DNA from: 20CM-2-65-7 sp963830455
Lineage (GTDB): Bacteria > Gemmatimonadota > Gemmatimonadetes > Gemmatimonadales > GWC2-71-9
Assembly (NCBI GenBank): GCA_963830455.1
Contig: CAWHMT010000006.1
Span: forward strand, 235,056 to 299,055
Direction of reading: 5' to 3'
DNA length: 64,000 nucleotides
Part shown: piece by piece, positions 22,101-29,114 of the stretch
Numbering within the stretch: position 1 is the first letter of the stretch
How the letters are laid out: every line of letters begins with the position of its first letter
Program-made: the position numbers and the translations under genes
The notes under the pieces: generated by a model
Told to the model about the DNA's origin: nothing
The model's database searches: none
What the model saw: the letters and a program-made list of their open reading frames with translations, nothing else

Positions 22101-23469
22101 TCATGCTCCCGCGCCGGTCGGTCAGTTTCCATAGGCGCTTGCTGCCGTCGTACTGGAAGGTCGTGCTCACCCCGTCGGGGTCCTGAATCGCCGTGAGCGT
22201 GCTGTCGGATACAACCGTGATGTTCGTGTACCGATACGGCGTGATGTTGTCGCGAATCGAAGCCAGGCCATAGGTGCCGTAGGCCAGCACCAAATCCTGT
22301 GAATTCGGGTCGCGGATCGTCGTGAGACGATACGTCCCGGGGGCGTAGAGGAACTGGGTCCGATTGTTGAACCGGTCGTAGACGTCGGTCATCCGACCAG
22401 CGCTGTCCAGGTAGACGCTCGTCGAATCGGCGTAGCGGCGCTTCCAACCCTTGCCGTTTTTCGTGACAGTCGAGAATTCTCCCGCAGGCACGACGAACGC
22501 CGAGCCGGACTTGCGGAAGAAGACGGCGGAGCCGTCGCCGTCGGTGATGAGCAGCGAGCTGTCGGACTGCTGATAGGCGCGTTGCACGCCCGCGAGCGTC
22601 CAGCCCCGGCCGATGGTCGAGGACTTCTCGTTCACCACCAGGAGTTTCGTCGCCCAGACCTGCTGCGTCGGCGACCCGCTGGCGTATTTCCACGTCACGA
22701 CGATCTCGACATCGTACATGCCGGTCGTCCAGGTGCTGTCCCGCAGCTGCCCGCCGATCCGCTGCCAGCCCGCTGTCGCCGCCGTAAACTTGAGCAGTGT
22801 TTCGCCGTTCACGAACGCCTGGAAGACGCCCCCCTTTCTCACTTGCAGTAAGATCGTATCGGGCGTACTGCCTGAGGGCTTCTGGACGTTCAAGTGCACG
22901 AACGGCTTGGGCCACACGCGATCACCATGATAGACGAGGGTCACGTTGCGGGGGACGTCGAGGCTGACGTACGACACCGTGCCCTGCGCGTACGTCGCGG
23001 CGAAGCACCCCGCGCCACAGCGGGCCATCGCCTGATTGTCGTGATTGAGAGGAACCACATCCCAGTTGCTCGGCGGGAGGCTCACCACCGGCACCTGGTA
23101 ATAGCCCTCGTCCCAGGAGAAAGTGAACTGACTGACCGCCGTGAGGTCCACCTCGCCCGTGCCCGCACCGGCCACCGTGTAGCTTGCCGTGACCAGCGCG
23201 CTGTCCCCAGGCGCCAGGGACACCACGGCCTGGCTCACGCCCGTGCAGGTCACGTTCACCAGCCCGCTGCACGCGATGTCGAACACGTCCGAGCCCGCGC
23301 TGATGTTTTTCACGAAGAAGTCGGCGTTATAGGGCCCGGAATTCGTGGGGCGCTGCGGCGTCATCTGGCCGTCCGGCGTGACGGACACCCCGACTTGCGC
23401 CGCCGTGGTTCCCGTGAATGCGAAGAAGAGCGTAAGCGACAGCCACAGAACCGCGATCGTGGTGCGCAT
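19156..23469 (-). CDS. Secreted RHS/YD-repeat protein with variable C-terminal domain
   Basis: 1,437 aa, unbroken. Signal peptide at residues 1-24 (AFTGTTAAQVGV). N-terminal beta domain (about 25-115), then YD-repeats through the centre (for example VTTYDPNGLPIRVVYPTG, TYTYDAGHRATTKAG). The RHS core ends in the classical RFLSEDPVGLDGG and SNPISQSDPTGL motifs at about residue 1,263. The last 174 residues after DPTGL (19,156-19,680) match nothing I recognise, as expected for an exchangeable toxin tip; they contain FNFGKYKTLRTYGVTGNID and many aromatic residues. The ATG is preceded by GGAGGG. In known systems the RHS shell encloses the tip; toxin activity here is inferred. Confidence 0.88.
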   Translation of the reverse strand: MRTTIAVLWLSLTLFFAFTGTTAAQVGVSVTPDGQMTPQRPTNSGPYNADFFVKNISAGSDVFDIACSGLVNVTCTGVSQAVVSLAPGDSALVTASYTVAGAGTGEVDLTAVSQFTFSWDEGYYQVPVVSLPPSNWDVVPLNHDNQAMARCGAGCFAATYAQGTVSYVSLDVPRNVTLVYHGDRVWPKPFVHLNVQKPSGSTPDTILLQVRKGGVFQAFVNGETLLKFTAATAGWQRIGGQLRDSTWTTGMYDVEIVVTWKYASGSPTQQVWATKLLVVNEKSSTIGRGWTLAGVQRAYQQSDSSLLITDGDGSAVFFRKSGSAFVVPAGEFSTVTKNGKGWKRRYADSTSVYLDSAGRMTDVYDRFNNRTQFLYAPGTYRLTTIRDPNSQDLVLAYGTYGLASIRDNITPYRYTNITVVSDSTLTAIQDPDGVSTTFQYDGSKRLWKLTDRRGSMTTLGYQTINSKATGKLVTVTAPAVPIYGEGTVAPVVSYAPWQTIGVPYTTTASSPYALVRPDTVYGRITDPGGHVMRFTVGRWGQPVSQIDPLADTTVTTYDPNGLPIRVVYPTGVKDTIGYNASGLPTFVRAAGRDSATYIRYAAWAQPDSIWGYQVPPVRNIIGANGRVESTRTWSAGDTAVTRFIYDSRGRIERVTDPEGHLVMRTWYLATNGNRSRDSLPGPRQTTYNYDTRGRRTNTSAPGVTPHFTTYDVLNRVLKDSIAGMAPTVYAHDSLFLRSVTDPKGQVYRFAYNALGWTIARTDPANRADTLRYDRDGLLRQWKNRRAQQVTYTYDAGHRATTKAGTNTDTTTWGYSANHRIMSATSPWAVDTQFVSTAGRLDSLRTRLGGQTFTQRFRYTTGGRLDSVEVVGGGVAFLARKYFWDAQSGAVNTIRLAGGGMTALASNRDGLLNSTALPGGDAIARTYTAVHAEAQVSTTASYDSTVNRYLNFDAAGRISRQVYGNGISGRAFYYDGLGRLVADSVIVDQGPNNPCEEPNIVDENGNQCTYMGSWVTVPSGSVTFSYDAVGNRTDQSGVYGTANRIRQFASCTYVTDSLGDGNVLSRTCGAETILFTWTAESRLARLLVVGGDTLDFHYDAGGRLVRKDVKGAAPRFLLWQGDDLLAEIDSVTGKVAEYSYYPGLDNPHAVITGTTPHFAHEDGIGSVIALTDSARNVKRTYDFDAWGSLRGGTDHKPFSNADRARFKGALWLGPQVDVYYMRARWYEPKTGRFLSEDPVGLDGGINSYEYAGSNPISQSDPTGLVCWSLWKFVEGPEGSGWTEVLHCEDIGGSDLGTIEGFLERPSQALRELWSGWGWLGASAAAYGALRDEWAWIKLEPPGLQGCPEAPVKLPVPGLAGPLPPQAVGGTPIIAVLYLQARFEFVDPEFDWIWSALYTGTMHVTFNFGKYKTLRTYGVTGNIDCAQGGGWFVGHHVGK

Positions 23470-23481
23470 GACCCGACCCTC

Positions 23482-23886
23482 CTAGGAGCCGATGACGGTG
23501 AGGAGGAGCGCGGCCCTCGCGCGCGCGCCGCTGCGCGGGTCCCTCACTCGCACCACGACCAGCCCACGGCCGGCGCGCGTCGCGCGATAATCGACCGTCA
23601 GGGCGAACCGCTCACCTGGCGCCAGGCGAATCGGGCGCTCTGCCGTAACACATGCCGCCGCACCCACGCCCACACAGGCGACGTAGTACGTCGCGCTGTC
23701 AGCACCACGATTCGCGAGCGTGAAGGCCGCGCGATACGCGACAGCGGCAACCGACACGGTGTCGGGGCTGGCACCTTGGCTCGCGAGCGTGACGCACGAG
23801 GGACAGTCCTGACCAGGGAGACTACTAGGCGAGAATGACACCACGGAGACAGCAACAAAGGCGAGGATACACGTGCGCGGCGACAT
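23482..23886 (-). CDS. Small secreted beta-domain protein upstream of rhs
   Basis: 134 aa from the ATG at 23,886, which is preceded by a good GGAGG site (better than the upstream in-frame GTG). Signal peptide (CILAFVAVSVVSFSPSS), then one Ig-like domain with the pattern ACVGVGAAACVTAERPIRLAPGE. The same pattern (CSG-CTG-LAPGDSALVTASYTV) occurs in the N-terminal domain of the adjacent Rhs protein, so the two probably share a fold and may interact. It lies 12 bp upstream of rhs. Confidence 0.65.
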   Translation of the reverse strand: MSPRTCILAFVAVSVVSFSPSSLPGQDCPSCVTLASQGASPDTVSVAAVAYRAAFTLANRGADSATYYVACVGVGAAACVTAERPIRLAPGERFALTVDYRATRAGRGLVVVRVRDPRSGARARAALLLTVIGS

Positions 23887-23993
23887 AAACCAACCTCCCA
23901 CTGGGGTGCCCTTTGACGTTCTGCAGAATGATGGGAGTGGACCTGATGGCTAGCGGGGAAACCCTACAGACTCCTGGTGAGCCGGACAGATCA

Positions 23994-24098
23994 CCTCGCC
24001 GCGATCAGGAAGGTGCGATCGCGACCCGCAACGCCCGCGCCGCAGTCTCCGGCTCCGGCGCGTTCAGCACCGCGCCGATAACCGCCACACCCGCCGCC
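23994..24098. repeat. Direct repeat B: mltG tail remnant / thiE 3' end
   Basis: Second copy of the 105-bp segment at 18,235-18,339, exactly 5,759 bp downstream. It carries the real thiE 3' end on the minus strand and, on the plus strand, an orphan MltG tail from DHLAAIRKV to a TAA stop with no mltG gene before it. The Rhs module occupies the 5,654 bp between the copies. Confidence 0.9.
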
Positions 24099-24690
24099 CC
24101 CGCGCGCATGATCTCGGCGGCGTTGTGGGCCGTGATGCCACCGATCCCGATCACGGGCGTGCCCGTCCGGTGCGCGACTCGCCAGCTCGGCGAATCCGTC
24201 GGAACCGAGCGGCGAACCCCGCATCGCGTTTGGTCGGCGTCGCGAAGCAGGGGCCAACGCTCCAGTAGTCGGCTGAAGTAGCAGCCGCTCGCTCGCTCTT
24301 CTGACGATCCGACCGAGAGCCAGGAACCGATGTGGCCGCGGCCAACTCGGCTTCTTCGGAGGACCCCACCGAGAGCCCAAGCAGAAAACCGGCGGGGACG
24401 TGCGGGCGGAGCGATTCGAGCGGCGGGTCGTCCCAGCCCAGGTGGGCGCCAGCCGCACCGGCCGCCAGGGCGATATCGGCCCGGTCGTTCACGATGATGG
24501 GGGTCGGAAGGGCGTCGACCAGCGTCCGCGTCAACTCCAAGAGGTCCGCCGGGGCACCATCTTTCCACCTGACCTGGATCATCGTGGCGCCGCCCTGCAC
24601 CGCGGCGCGACACACGGCCACGGCATCCCGCCCCTTGAGCAGAACGGGATCCGTGATCACCATCAAGCGCAACTGATCGACGAGCGCCAT
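24005..24690 (-). CDS. thiE: Thiamine-phosphate synthase (frameshifted)
   Basis: About 228 aa if read through. It joins HMP-pyrophosphate and HET-phosphate to thiamine phosphate. Visible parts: DQLRLMVITDPVLLKGRD at the N-terminus, VQGGATMIQVRWKDG, PIIVNDRADIALAAGA, DYWSVGPCFATPTKRDAG, then, after two small frame changes between about 24,190 and 24,230, the phosphate-binding GTPVIGIGGITAHNAAE and AGAAGVAVIGAVLNAPEPE. Removing one base at each of two points restores the frame. The start ATG shares bases with the divergent aroH start (CATG). The 3' end lies in direct repeat B. Confidence 0.8.
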
Positions 24691-25051
24691 GACCAAAGTC
24701 CTGCGCGGTCTGCGGGGAGCGACCACCGCCACCGCGAATACGAGTGAAGCGATTCTCGAAGCGACGGAAGAGCTGCTCGCCGCGCTGCGCGATACGAACG
24801 GCTTTGAGCCGGGCGACGTCGAGAGCGCCATCTTCACGACATCTCCCGACCTCACCGCCGATTACCCGGCCCGCGCAGCCCGGCGCCTCGGCTGGAACGA
24901 CGTACCCCTCCTGGGAGCGGCCGAGGTCGCTGTCCCTACCGGGCTGCCCCGCTGCATTCGCGTGCTCCTGCACTTCTACACGACCAAGCCGCAGCGCGCG
25001 CTGAAACATATGTATCTCCGGGAGGCCGCGAAGCTCAGGCCGGATCGATGA
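24689..25051 (+). CDS. aroH: Monofunctional chorismate mutase, AroH type
   Basis: 120 aa, the usual size of the Bacillus-type trimeric enzyme that converts chorismate to prephenate. Signature residues: Arg in RGLRGATT, TTSPDLTADYPARAARRLGW, the active-site Glu in AAEVAVPTGL, Arg and Tyr in LPRCIRVLLHFYT, and the end HMYLREAAKLRPD. The start codon overlaps that of thiE on the other strand, leaving no intergenic space. The 3' end overlaps the methyltransferase start by 4 bp (ATGA). Confidence 0.92.
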   Translation: MTKVLRGLRGATTATANTSEAILEATEELLAALRDTNGFEPGDVESAIFTTSPDLTADYPARAARRLGWNDVPLLGAAEVAVPTGLPRCIRVLLHFYTTKPQRALKHMYLREAAKLRPDR

Positions 25052-26205
25052 CGGTCAAGGTCACAGCCCGCGGCGCTGAGCGCTGGAAGCAAGGCCATCC
25101 CTGGATCTACCGCAGTGACGTTGCCGACGAGCCCGACAAGAAGCCCGGGATCGGGCCAGTCACCGATCGCAAAGGCAAGTTCCTCGGCAAGGCACTCTAC
25201 TCGCCGTCGTCCGAGATCCGGTTGCGGTTGCTCACCCGAGCGGACGAGCCGATCGACGCGACCTGGTGGACGAAGCGCATCGGGGATGCCGCCGAGCGAC
25301 GGGCAGGCATCAGCGCCAGCGCGTGGCGCGCGGTGCACGCCGAGGGTGATGGGCTCCCATCGCTCGTCATCGACAAGTACGGCCACTACATCGTCGCGCA
25401 GCTCCTGTCGGCCGGCCTCGAAACCGCGCGCGCGGACGTGCTCACCGCGATCCGGGAAGTCTTTGGTCCGGAGGGCATCCTGCTCCGCAACGATGCAGGC
25501 GTGCGCCGGCATGAGGGACTGGCCGAAGAGGTCGTGCTCGCGCACGGCGACGTCCCAAAAATCGTGGAGGTCTCAGAGGACGGCGTGCGCTATCTCGCCG
25601 CGCCATGGACTGGCCAAAAAACCGGAGCCTTTCTCGATCAACGTGAGAATCGCTTGCTCGTCGGGCGGCACACGAAGCCAGGCGGTCGCGCGCTCGATCT
25701 CTTCACCTATCACGGTTCATTCGCTCTGCATCTGGCGCGCCACGCGAAGGAAGTCATCGCCGTCGATCAGAGCACCGAGGCGCTCGCGCGCGGTGCCGAG
25801 AACGCGAGTCTCAATGGCATCGTGAACATCGCGTGGCGGGAGGCGAATGCGTTCGACCTGCTGCGCGAGCTGGAGCGGCGCCGCGAGCAGTTCGACACGA
25901 TCGTGCTGGATCCACCCGCGTTCGCCAAGACCAAGGCCAACCTGGAGCGCGCCGTCGCCGGGTACAAAGAAATCAACCTCCGGGCGATGAAGATTCTCGC
26001 ACCCGGAGGCGTGCTGTTCACCTCGTCATGTTCCTACCATGTGAGCCGCGACGTATTCAACGCCATGCTGGCTGATGCGGCGCGCGATTCCGGCCGGCGC
26101 ATGCAGGTCCTCGCCGCGACGGGGGCGGCCGGCGATCATCCGGAGCTGCTGAACGTCCCTGAAACGGGATACCTAAAGGGCGTTCTGCTACGCGCCGTTG
26201 GGTGA
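25048..26205 (+). CDS. rlmI: RlmI-type 23S rRNA (cytosine-5) methyltransferase
   Basis: 385 aa. N-terminal PUA-like domain (GAERWKQGHPWIYRSDV), a central RlmI domain (WRAVHAEGDGLPSLVIDKYG, GILLRNDAGVR), then a class I SAM-binding domain: motif I ALDLFTYHGSFALHLA, acidic VIAVDQSTEAL, and catalytic region DTIVLDPPAFAKTK plus TSSCSYHVS with the conserved Cys. In E. coli RlmI makes m5C1962 in 23S rRNA; exact target here is inferred. Coupled to aroH through a 4-bp overlap. Confidence 0.85.
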   Translation: MTVKVTARGAERWKQGHPWIYRSDVADEPDKKPGIGPVTDRKGKFLGKALYSPSSEIRLRLLTRADEPIDATWWTKRIGDAAERRAGISASAWRAVHAEGDGLPSLVIDKYGHYIVAQLLSAGLETARADVLTAIREVFGPEGILLRNDAGVRRHEGLAEEVVLAHGDVPKIVEVSEDGVRYLAAPWTGQKTGAFLDQRENRLLVGRHTKPGGRALDLFTYHGSFALHLARHAKEVIAVDQSTEALARGAENASLNGIVNIAWREANAFDLLRELERRREQFDTIVLDPPAFAKTKANLERAVAGYKEINLRAMKILAPGGVLFTSSCSYHVSRDVFNAMLADAARDSGRRMQVLAATGAAGDHPELLNVPETGYLKGVLLRAVG

Positions 26206-26231
26206 TTTCGCGCCCTGAGAGGGTGCCCGGG

Positions 26232-27188
26232 TTAGAGTTTCAGTACCCACTCCGCGATCGCGTTCACCACATCGGGCATGATGGGCAGCGCCGGATTCTG
26301 ATATAACGGCATCTGTCCGCCCAGCGTCGTGTCGGCGGCCTGCTTCAGCACGTGATTCGCAAGCGGCACGATGACGAGCTGGGCGTCAGGTCGCCCGGAC
26401 CGCAGTCGTTCCGCGTCCTGGACGGTAATCTGGAGGTCGCGCCCTCCTTGTACGATCAGCACGGGTTGGCGCACCGCGCGCATCGCGGCCGGAGGATCGA
26501 ACGACGCCAGCGATCGCATGAATGTCTGATTGACCGGTACGAACAGGACCCCGAGGCCCGGGGGAACGTCCTTCGGCTGCTCGCCGCGCAGGTACTGCGC
26601 CATCGCCGTGTCGTAGCGGACGAGCGTCGCGCTGTCGAACTGCCGCGAGAGCTGCTCTCGAATGACGACCCCTAGCGGGCGACCCAGCCCGGAGACGCTG
26701 ATCACCGCCGCAACCGGGGGACCGCCGCGGGCCGCAATGAGCGCCAGCGCTGAACCTTCGCTGTGCCCCAGGAGCACCACCCGGGAGAATCGCCGATCAC
26801 GCGCCAGCGTGTCGGCGGCCGCGCGCGCGTCTGCGGCAAAGTCTTCCAGCGTCAGTCGCGAGATATCGACCGTGCCCTTGGTGCCGGGCAACACCCGCTT
26901 GTCGTAGCGCAGCGAGGCAATGCCGCGCTCGGCGAGCCGCCACGCGAGCTGCGCGTAGGAGTTCGGTCGAATGCCCATCACCGAGTTGCCGTTGCGATCG
27001 GTGGGACCGGAGCCGGCAATGATCACCACAACCGGCACTGGTTTCGTCACGCCGCGGGGGACCGTCAGCGTGCCGCCCAACTCGAAGCCGGGGCTGTAAA
27101 TCGTGTAGGGCGATTCGACGGCGCCGGCCGGTGCAATCGTGTCGGCGGTCTGCACGGCAAGGGCGACGAGGATGTTCAGTAGGGTCAT
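26232..27188 (-). CDS. Secreted alpha/beta hydrolase
   Basis: 318 aa from the ATG at 27,188 (signal peptide MTLLNILVALAVQTADTIAP). Alpha/beta-hydrolase fold: PVVVIIAGSGPTDRNG (oxyanion region), nucleophile elbow VVLLGHSEGSAL, acid in VLIVQGGRDLQIT and catalytic His in PLANHVLKQA. Substrate unknown; similar proteins are annotated as esterases or dienelactone-hydrolase-like. A 28-bp perfect palindrome lies just upstream. Confidence 0.8.
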   Translation of the reverse strand: MTLLNILVALAVQTADTIAPAGAVESPYTIYSPGFELGGTLTVPRGVTKPVPVVVIIAGSGPTDRNGNSVMGIRPNSYAQLAWRLAERGIASLRYDKRVLPGTKGTVDISRLTLEDFAADARAAADTLARDRRFSRVVLLGHSEGSALALIAARGGPPVAAVISVSGLGRPLGVVIREQLSRQFDSATLVRYDTAMAQYLRGEQPKDVPPGLGVLFVPVNQTFMRSLASFDPPAAMRAVRQPVLIVQGGRDLQITVQDAERLRSGRPDAQLVIVPLANHVLKQAADTTLGGQMPLYQNPALPIMPDVVNAIAEWVLKL

Positions 27189-27217
27189 ATGTGCGATTGG
27201 TTGTGGGTTTGTGATTG

Positions 27218-27245
27218 GTAGGGGCGCAGCATGCTGCGCCCCTAC
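27218..27245. repeat. 28-bp perfect palindrome (REP-like)
   Basis: Arms GTAGGGGCGCAGCA and TGCTGCGCCCCTAC, perfectly complementary with no spacer. It lies in the 62-bp gap between sdpI (stop 27,251) and the hydrolase (start 27,188). No T-run follows, so it is more like a dispersed palindromic unit than an intrinsic terminator. Confidence 0.75.
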
Positions 27246-27250
27246 ATCCT

Positions 27251-27892
27251 CTACGATTTCCCCTGCTCTCGTTTCCACAGCACGTAGGACTGCACGATGG
27301 GAATCACGGCCACGACGACGACAGTCCCGATGAGTAGCGGCAGAAGCGCCGAGCGAGGCAGAAACGCCCCCGCCGCGAGCGCGAGACCGCCGATCACCAT
27401 CAGCCAGCCGCCCGTGCGGTGGGTTTTGCGCCACACCGTGTCACTCGACAGCGTCCACGGCGTGCGGATGCCCACGAACCAGTTTGGCTCGACCCGGGTG
27501 AGATAGTTGCCGATCACGACAAACAGGAGCCCGATAAAGAGCGGCATCAGTCGGTCGATTCGCACCGAGTAGCCCAGCCCCGTCGCGATCACGATGCCGT
27601 GCACAATCAGCATGAACACGATCACCGCGTTCGCGAACAGCCAGTACGTGCTCAGGAACCGGGCGTAGTTCTCGCGCCGCGGATCGACCTTCGGCAGCAC
27701 ATTGAACAGCAGTGTGATCCCGACGATCACGAGGGGTCCAATTGCCACGGCGACGAACCGGCTGGAAAAGCCGTCCGGCGTGCCGCGCAGGTTCCAATGC
27801 GTCGCCACGGTGGGAGGCAGACTCGAGTACACCCAGATCGAGATCGCGAGGGCAACTACGGCGATCACGAGACCAAACCAGCGGCTACGCAT
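27251..27892 (-). CDS. SdpI-family membrane protein
   Basis: 213 aa from the ATG at 27,892, chosen because AAGGAG lies at ideal distance before it; a TTG at 27,913 is the alternative. N-terminal DUF1648 part (YSSLPPTVATHWNLRGTPDG), followed by the SdpI domain (NWFVGIRTPWTLSSDTVWRK, THRTGGWLMVIGG) and six hydrophobic segments. In Bacillus, SdpI confers immunity to the SdpC toxin and sequesters SdpR. No sdpC-like gene is seen here, so a general envelope role is equally possible. Overlaps sdpR by 8 bp. Confidence 0.85.
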   Translation of the reverse strand: MRSRWFGLVIAVVALAISIWVYSSLPPTVATHWNLRGTPDGFSSRFVAVAIGPLVIVGITLLFNVLPKVDPRRENYARFLSTYWLFANAVIVFMLIVHGIVIATGLGYSVRIDRLMPLFIGLLFVVIGNYLTRVEPNWFVGIRTPWTLSSDTVWRKTHRTGGWLMVIGGLALAAGAFLPRSALLPLLIGTVVVVAVIPIVQSYVLWKREQGKS

Positions 27893-28163
27893 CTTTGGCT
27901 CCTTCCCCTCCAAAGCGGGTCATGAAGTACCGTAGGACTTCCTGAAAGACGGTCGTATTCAGGCGATAGCGGATGAACTGCCCCTCGCGCTCCGTAGCCA
28001 CAAGGTCCGCGGCCTTGAGCACGCCGAGGTGATGCGACACCGAGGCGAAGGCGATGGGGAACTGCTCGGCGATCTCGCCCGCGGTGCGATCCTTTTCGGT
28101 GAGCAGCTCGAGGATCTTGCGCCGGGTCGGATCGGCGAGCGCGCGGAACATGGAGTCCTCCAT
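27885..28163 (-). CDS. ArsR/SdpR-family transcriptional repressor
   Basis: 92 aa, winged helix-turn-helix: FRALADPTRRKILELLTEKDRTAGEIAEQFPI, then the recognition helix ASVSHHLGVLKAADLV and wing REGQFIRYRLN (quoted in parts). It lacks the Cys pairs of metal-sensing ArsR proteins and resembles SdpR. With sdpI it forms an sdpRI-type operon. An AT-rich inverted repeat eight bases upstream of the ATG is a likely autoregulatory operator. Confidence 0.85.
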   Translation of the reverse strand: MEDSMFRALADPTRRKILELLTEKDRTAGEIAEQFPIAFASVSHHLGVLKAADLVATEREGQFIRYRLNTTVFQEVLRYFMTRFGGEGAKDA

Positions 28164-28170
28164 GGGCTAG

Positions 28171-28194
28171 ATATTTATACAATCGTCTAAATAT
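28171..28194. promoter_or_regulatory. Inverted-repeat operator upstream of sdpR-like gene
   Basis: ATATTTA (28,171-28,177), a 10-bp spacer, then TAAATAT (28,188-28,194). This is a strongly AT-rich island in GC-rich DNA, located in the 42-bp space between the divergent repressor gene and the CDF transporter. Such placement suits an ArsR-type autorepressor and could also affect the transporter. Confidence 0.55.
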
Positions 28195-28205
28195 GTCAAG
28201 GAAAG

Positions 28206-29114
28206 TTGACTAAATCGGCTCGTATCACAAGCTTGCAAGCCATGTCCGGCAGGGCCCTAGACCGCTCCGCCGCGGTACGCCGCGTACTGCGCGGATTGCT
28301 CGTCGCCAACATCGCCGTCGTCATCGCCAAAGTGGCGATCGGCGTGGCGGCCGGCTCTCTCGCCGTCATCGGCGATGCCATCCACTCCTCCGTCGACGCC
28401 GCTTACAACATCCTCGGCCTCATCGTGATCCGCGTCGCCGCGCGCGCGCCGGACGAGGACCACCCGTACGGCCATCGCAAGTTCGAGACGCTCGGCGCAC
28501 TCGGGATCTGCGTGGTGCTGTCAGTCACCAGCTTCGAGCTGGCGCGCAGCGCCATCGGGCGACTCAGCGCCGGCGGACACGCCGTCCAGATCACGGACGT
28601 GGGGCTGGCGCTGCTGCTCGCGACCCTGGCGACGAACGTGTTCGTCGCCTGGTACGAGAACCGCCGCGGCCAGCAGCTCGCCAGTGAGCTGCTGATCGCC
28701 GACGCGGCGCACACGCGCACCGACGTCTTCATCACGATCGGCGTGCTGATCGGCGTGCTGTTTTCGCGCCAGGGCTATCTGTGGGTCGACCCCGTCGTCG
28801 CGATCGTCATCGCGGTCCTGATCGTGCGGGTCGCCTACACGATCTTGCAGCGCACCGTGCCGGTGCTCGTGGACGAGCGCGCGATTCCCGAGCCGACGAT
28901 CCGGAAGTCCGCGCAGGCGGTGGATGGTGTCGTGAGCGCATACGGGATTCGCTCGCGCGGCGGGAACGCCGGGGTCCGCTATGCCGAGGTGACGATCGCG
29001 GTGGATCCGAACGCCAACGTGGCCACGGCGCATGCGATCGCTGACGCGGTCGAAGAGCGCCTCAAGAAAGACCTCGAGCTGGAAGAAGTCACGGTGCACG
29101 TCGAGCCATGTTGA
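28206..29114 (+). CDS. Cation diffusion facilitator (CDF) transporter
   Basis: 302 aa. Six membrane helices with the CDF metal-site residues in AVIGDAIHSSVDAAYN and ADAAHTRTDVFIT, and a C-terminal cytoplasmic ferredoxin-like domain (VRYAEVTIAVDPNANVA). Exports divalent cations such as Zn(II) or Fe(II) against protons; the metal cannot be told from sequence. TTG start at 28,206 follows AAGGAAAG; an ATG at 28,242 is an alternative. The 3' end overlaps the next gene by 7 bp. Confidence 0.85.
   Translation: MTKSARITSLQAMSGRALDRSAAVRRVLRGLLVANIAVVIAKVAIGVAAGSLAVIGDAIHSSVDAAYNILGLIVIRVAARAPDEDHPYGHRKFETLGALGICVVLSVTSFELARSAIGRLSAGGHAVQITDVGLALLLATLATNVFVAWYENRRGQQLASELLIADAAHTRTDVFITIGVLIGVLFSRQGYLWVDPVVAIVIAVLIVRVAYTILQRTVPVLVDERAIPEPTIRKSAQAVDGVVSAYGIRSRGGNAGVRYAEVTIAVDPNANVATAHAIADAVEERLKKDLELEEVTVHVEPC

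Noticed and set aside
18235..24098. Target-site duplication of a classical transposon
   Set aside because: The flanking copies are too long and too different from each other, and no transposase or integrase is seen between them.
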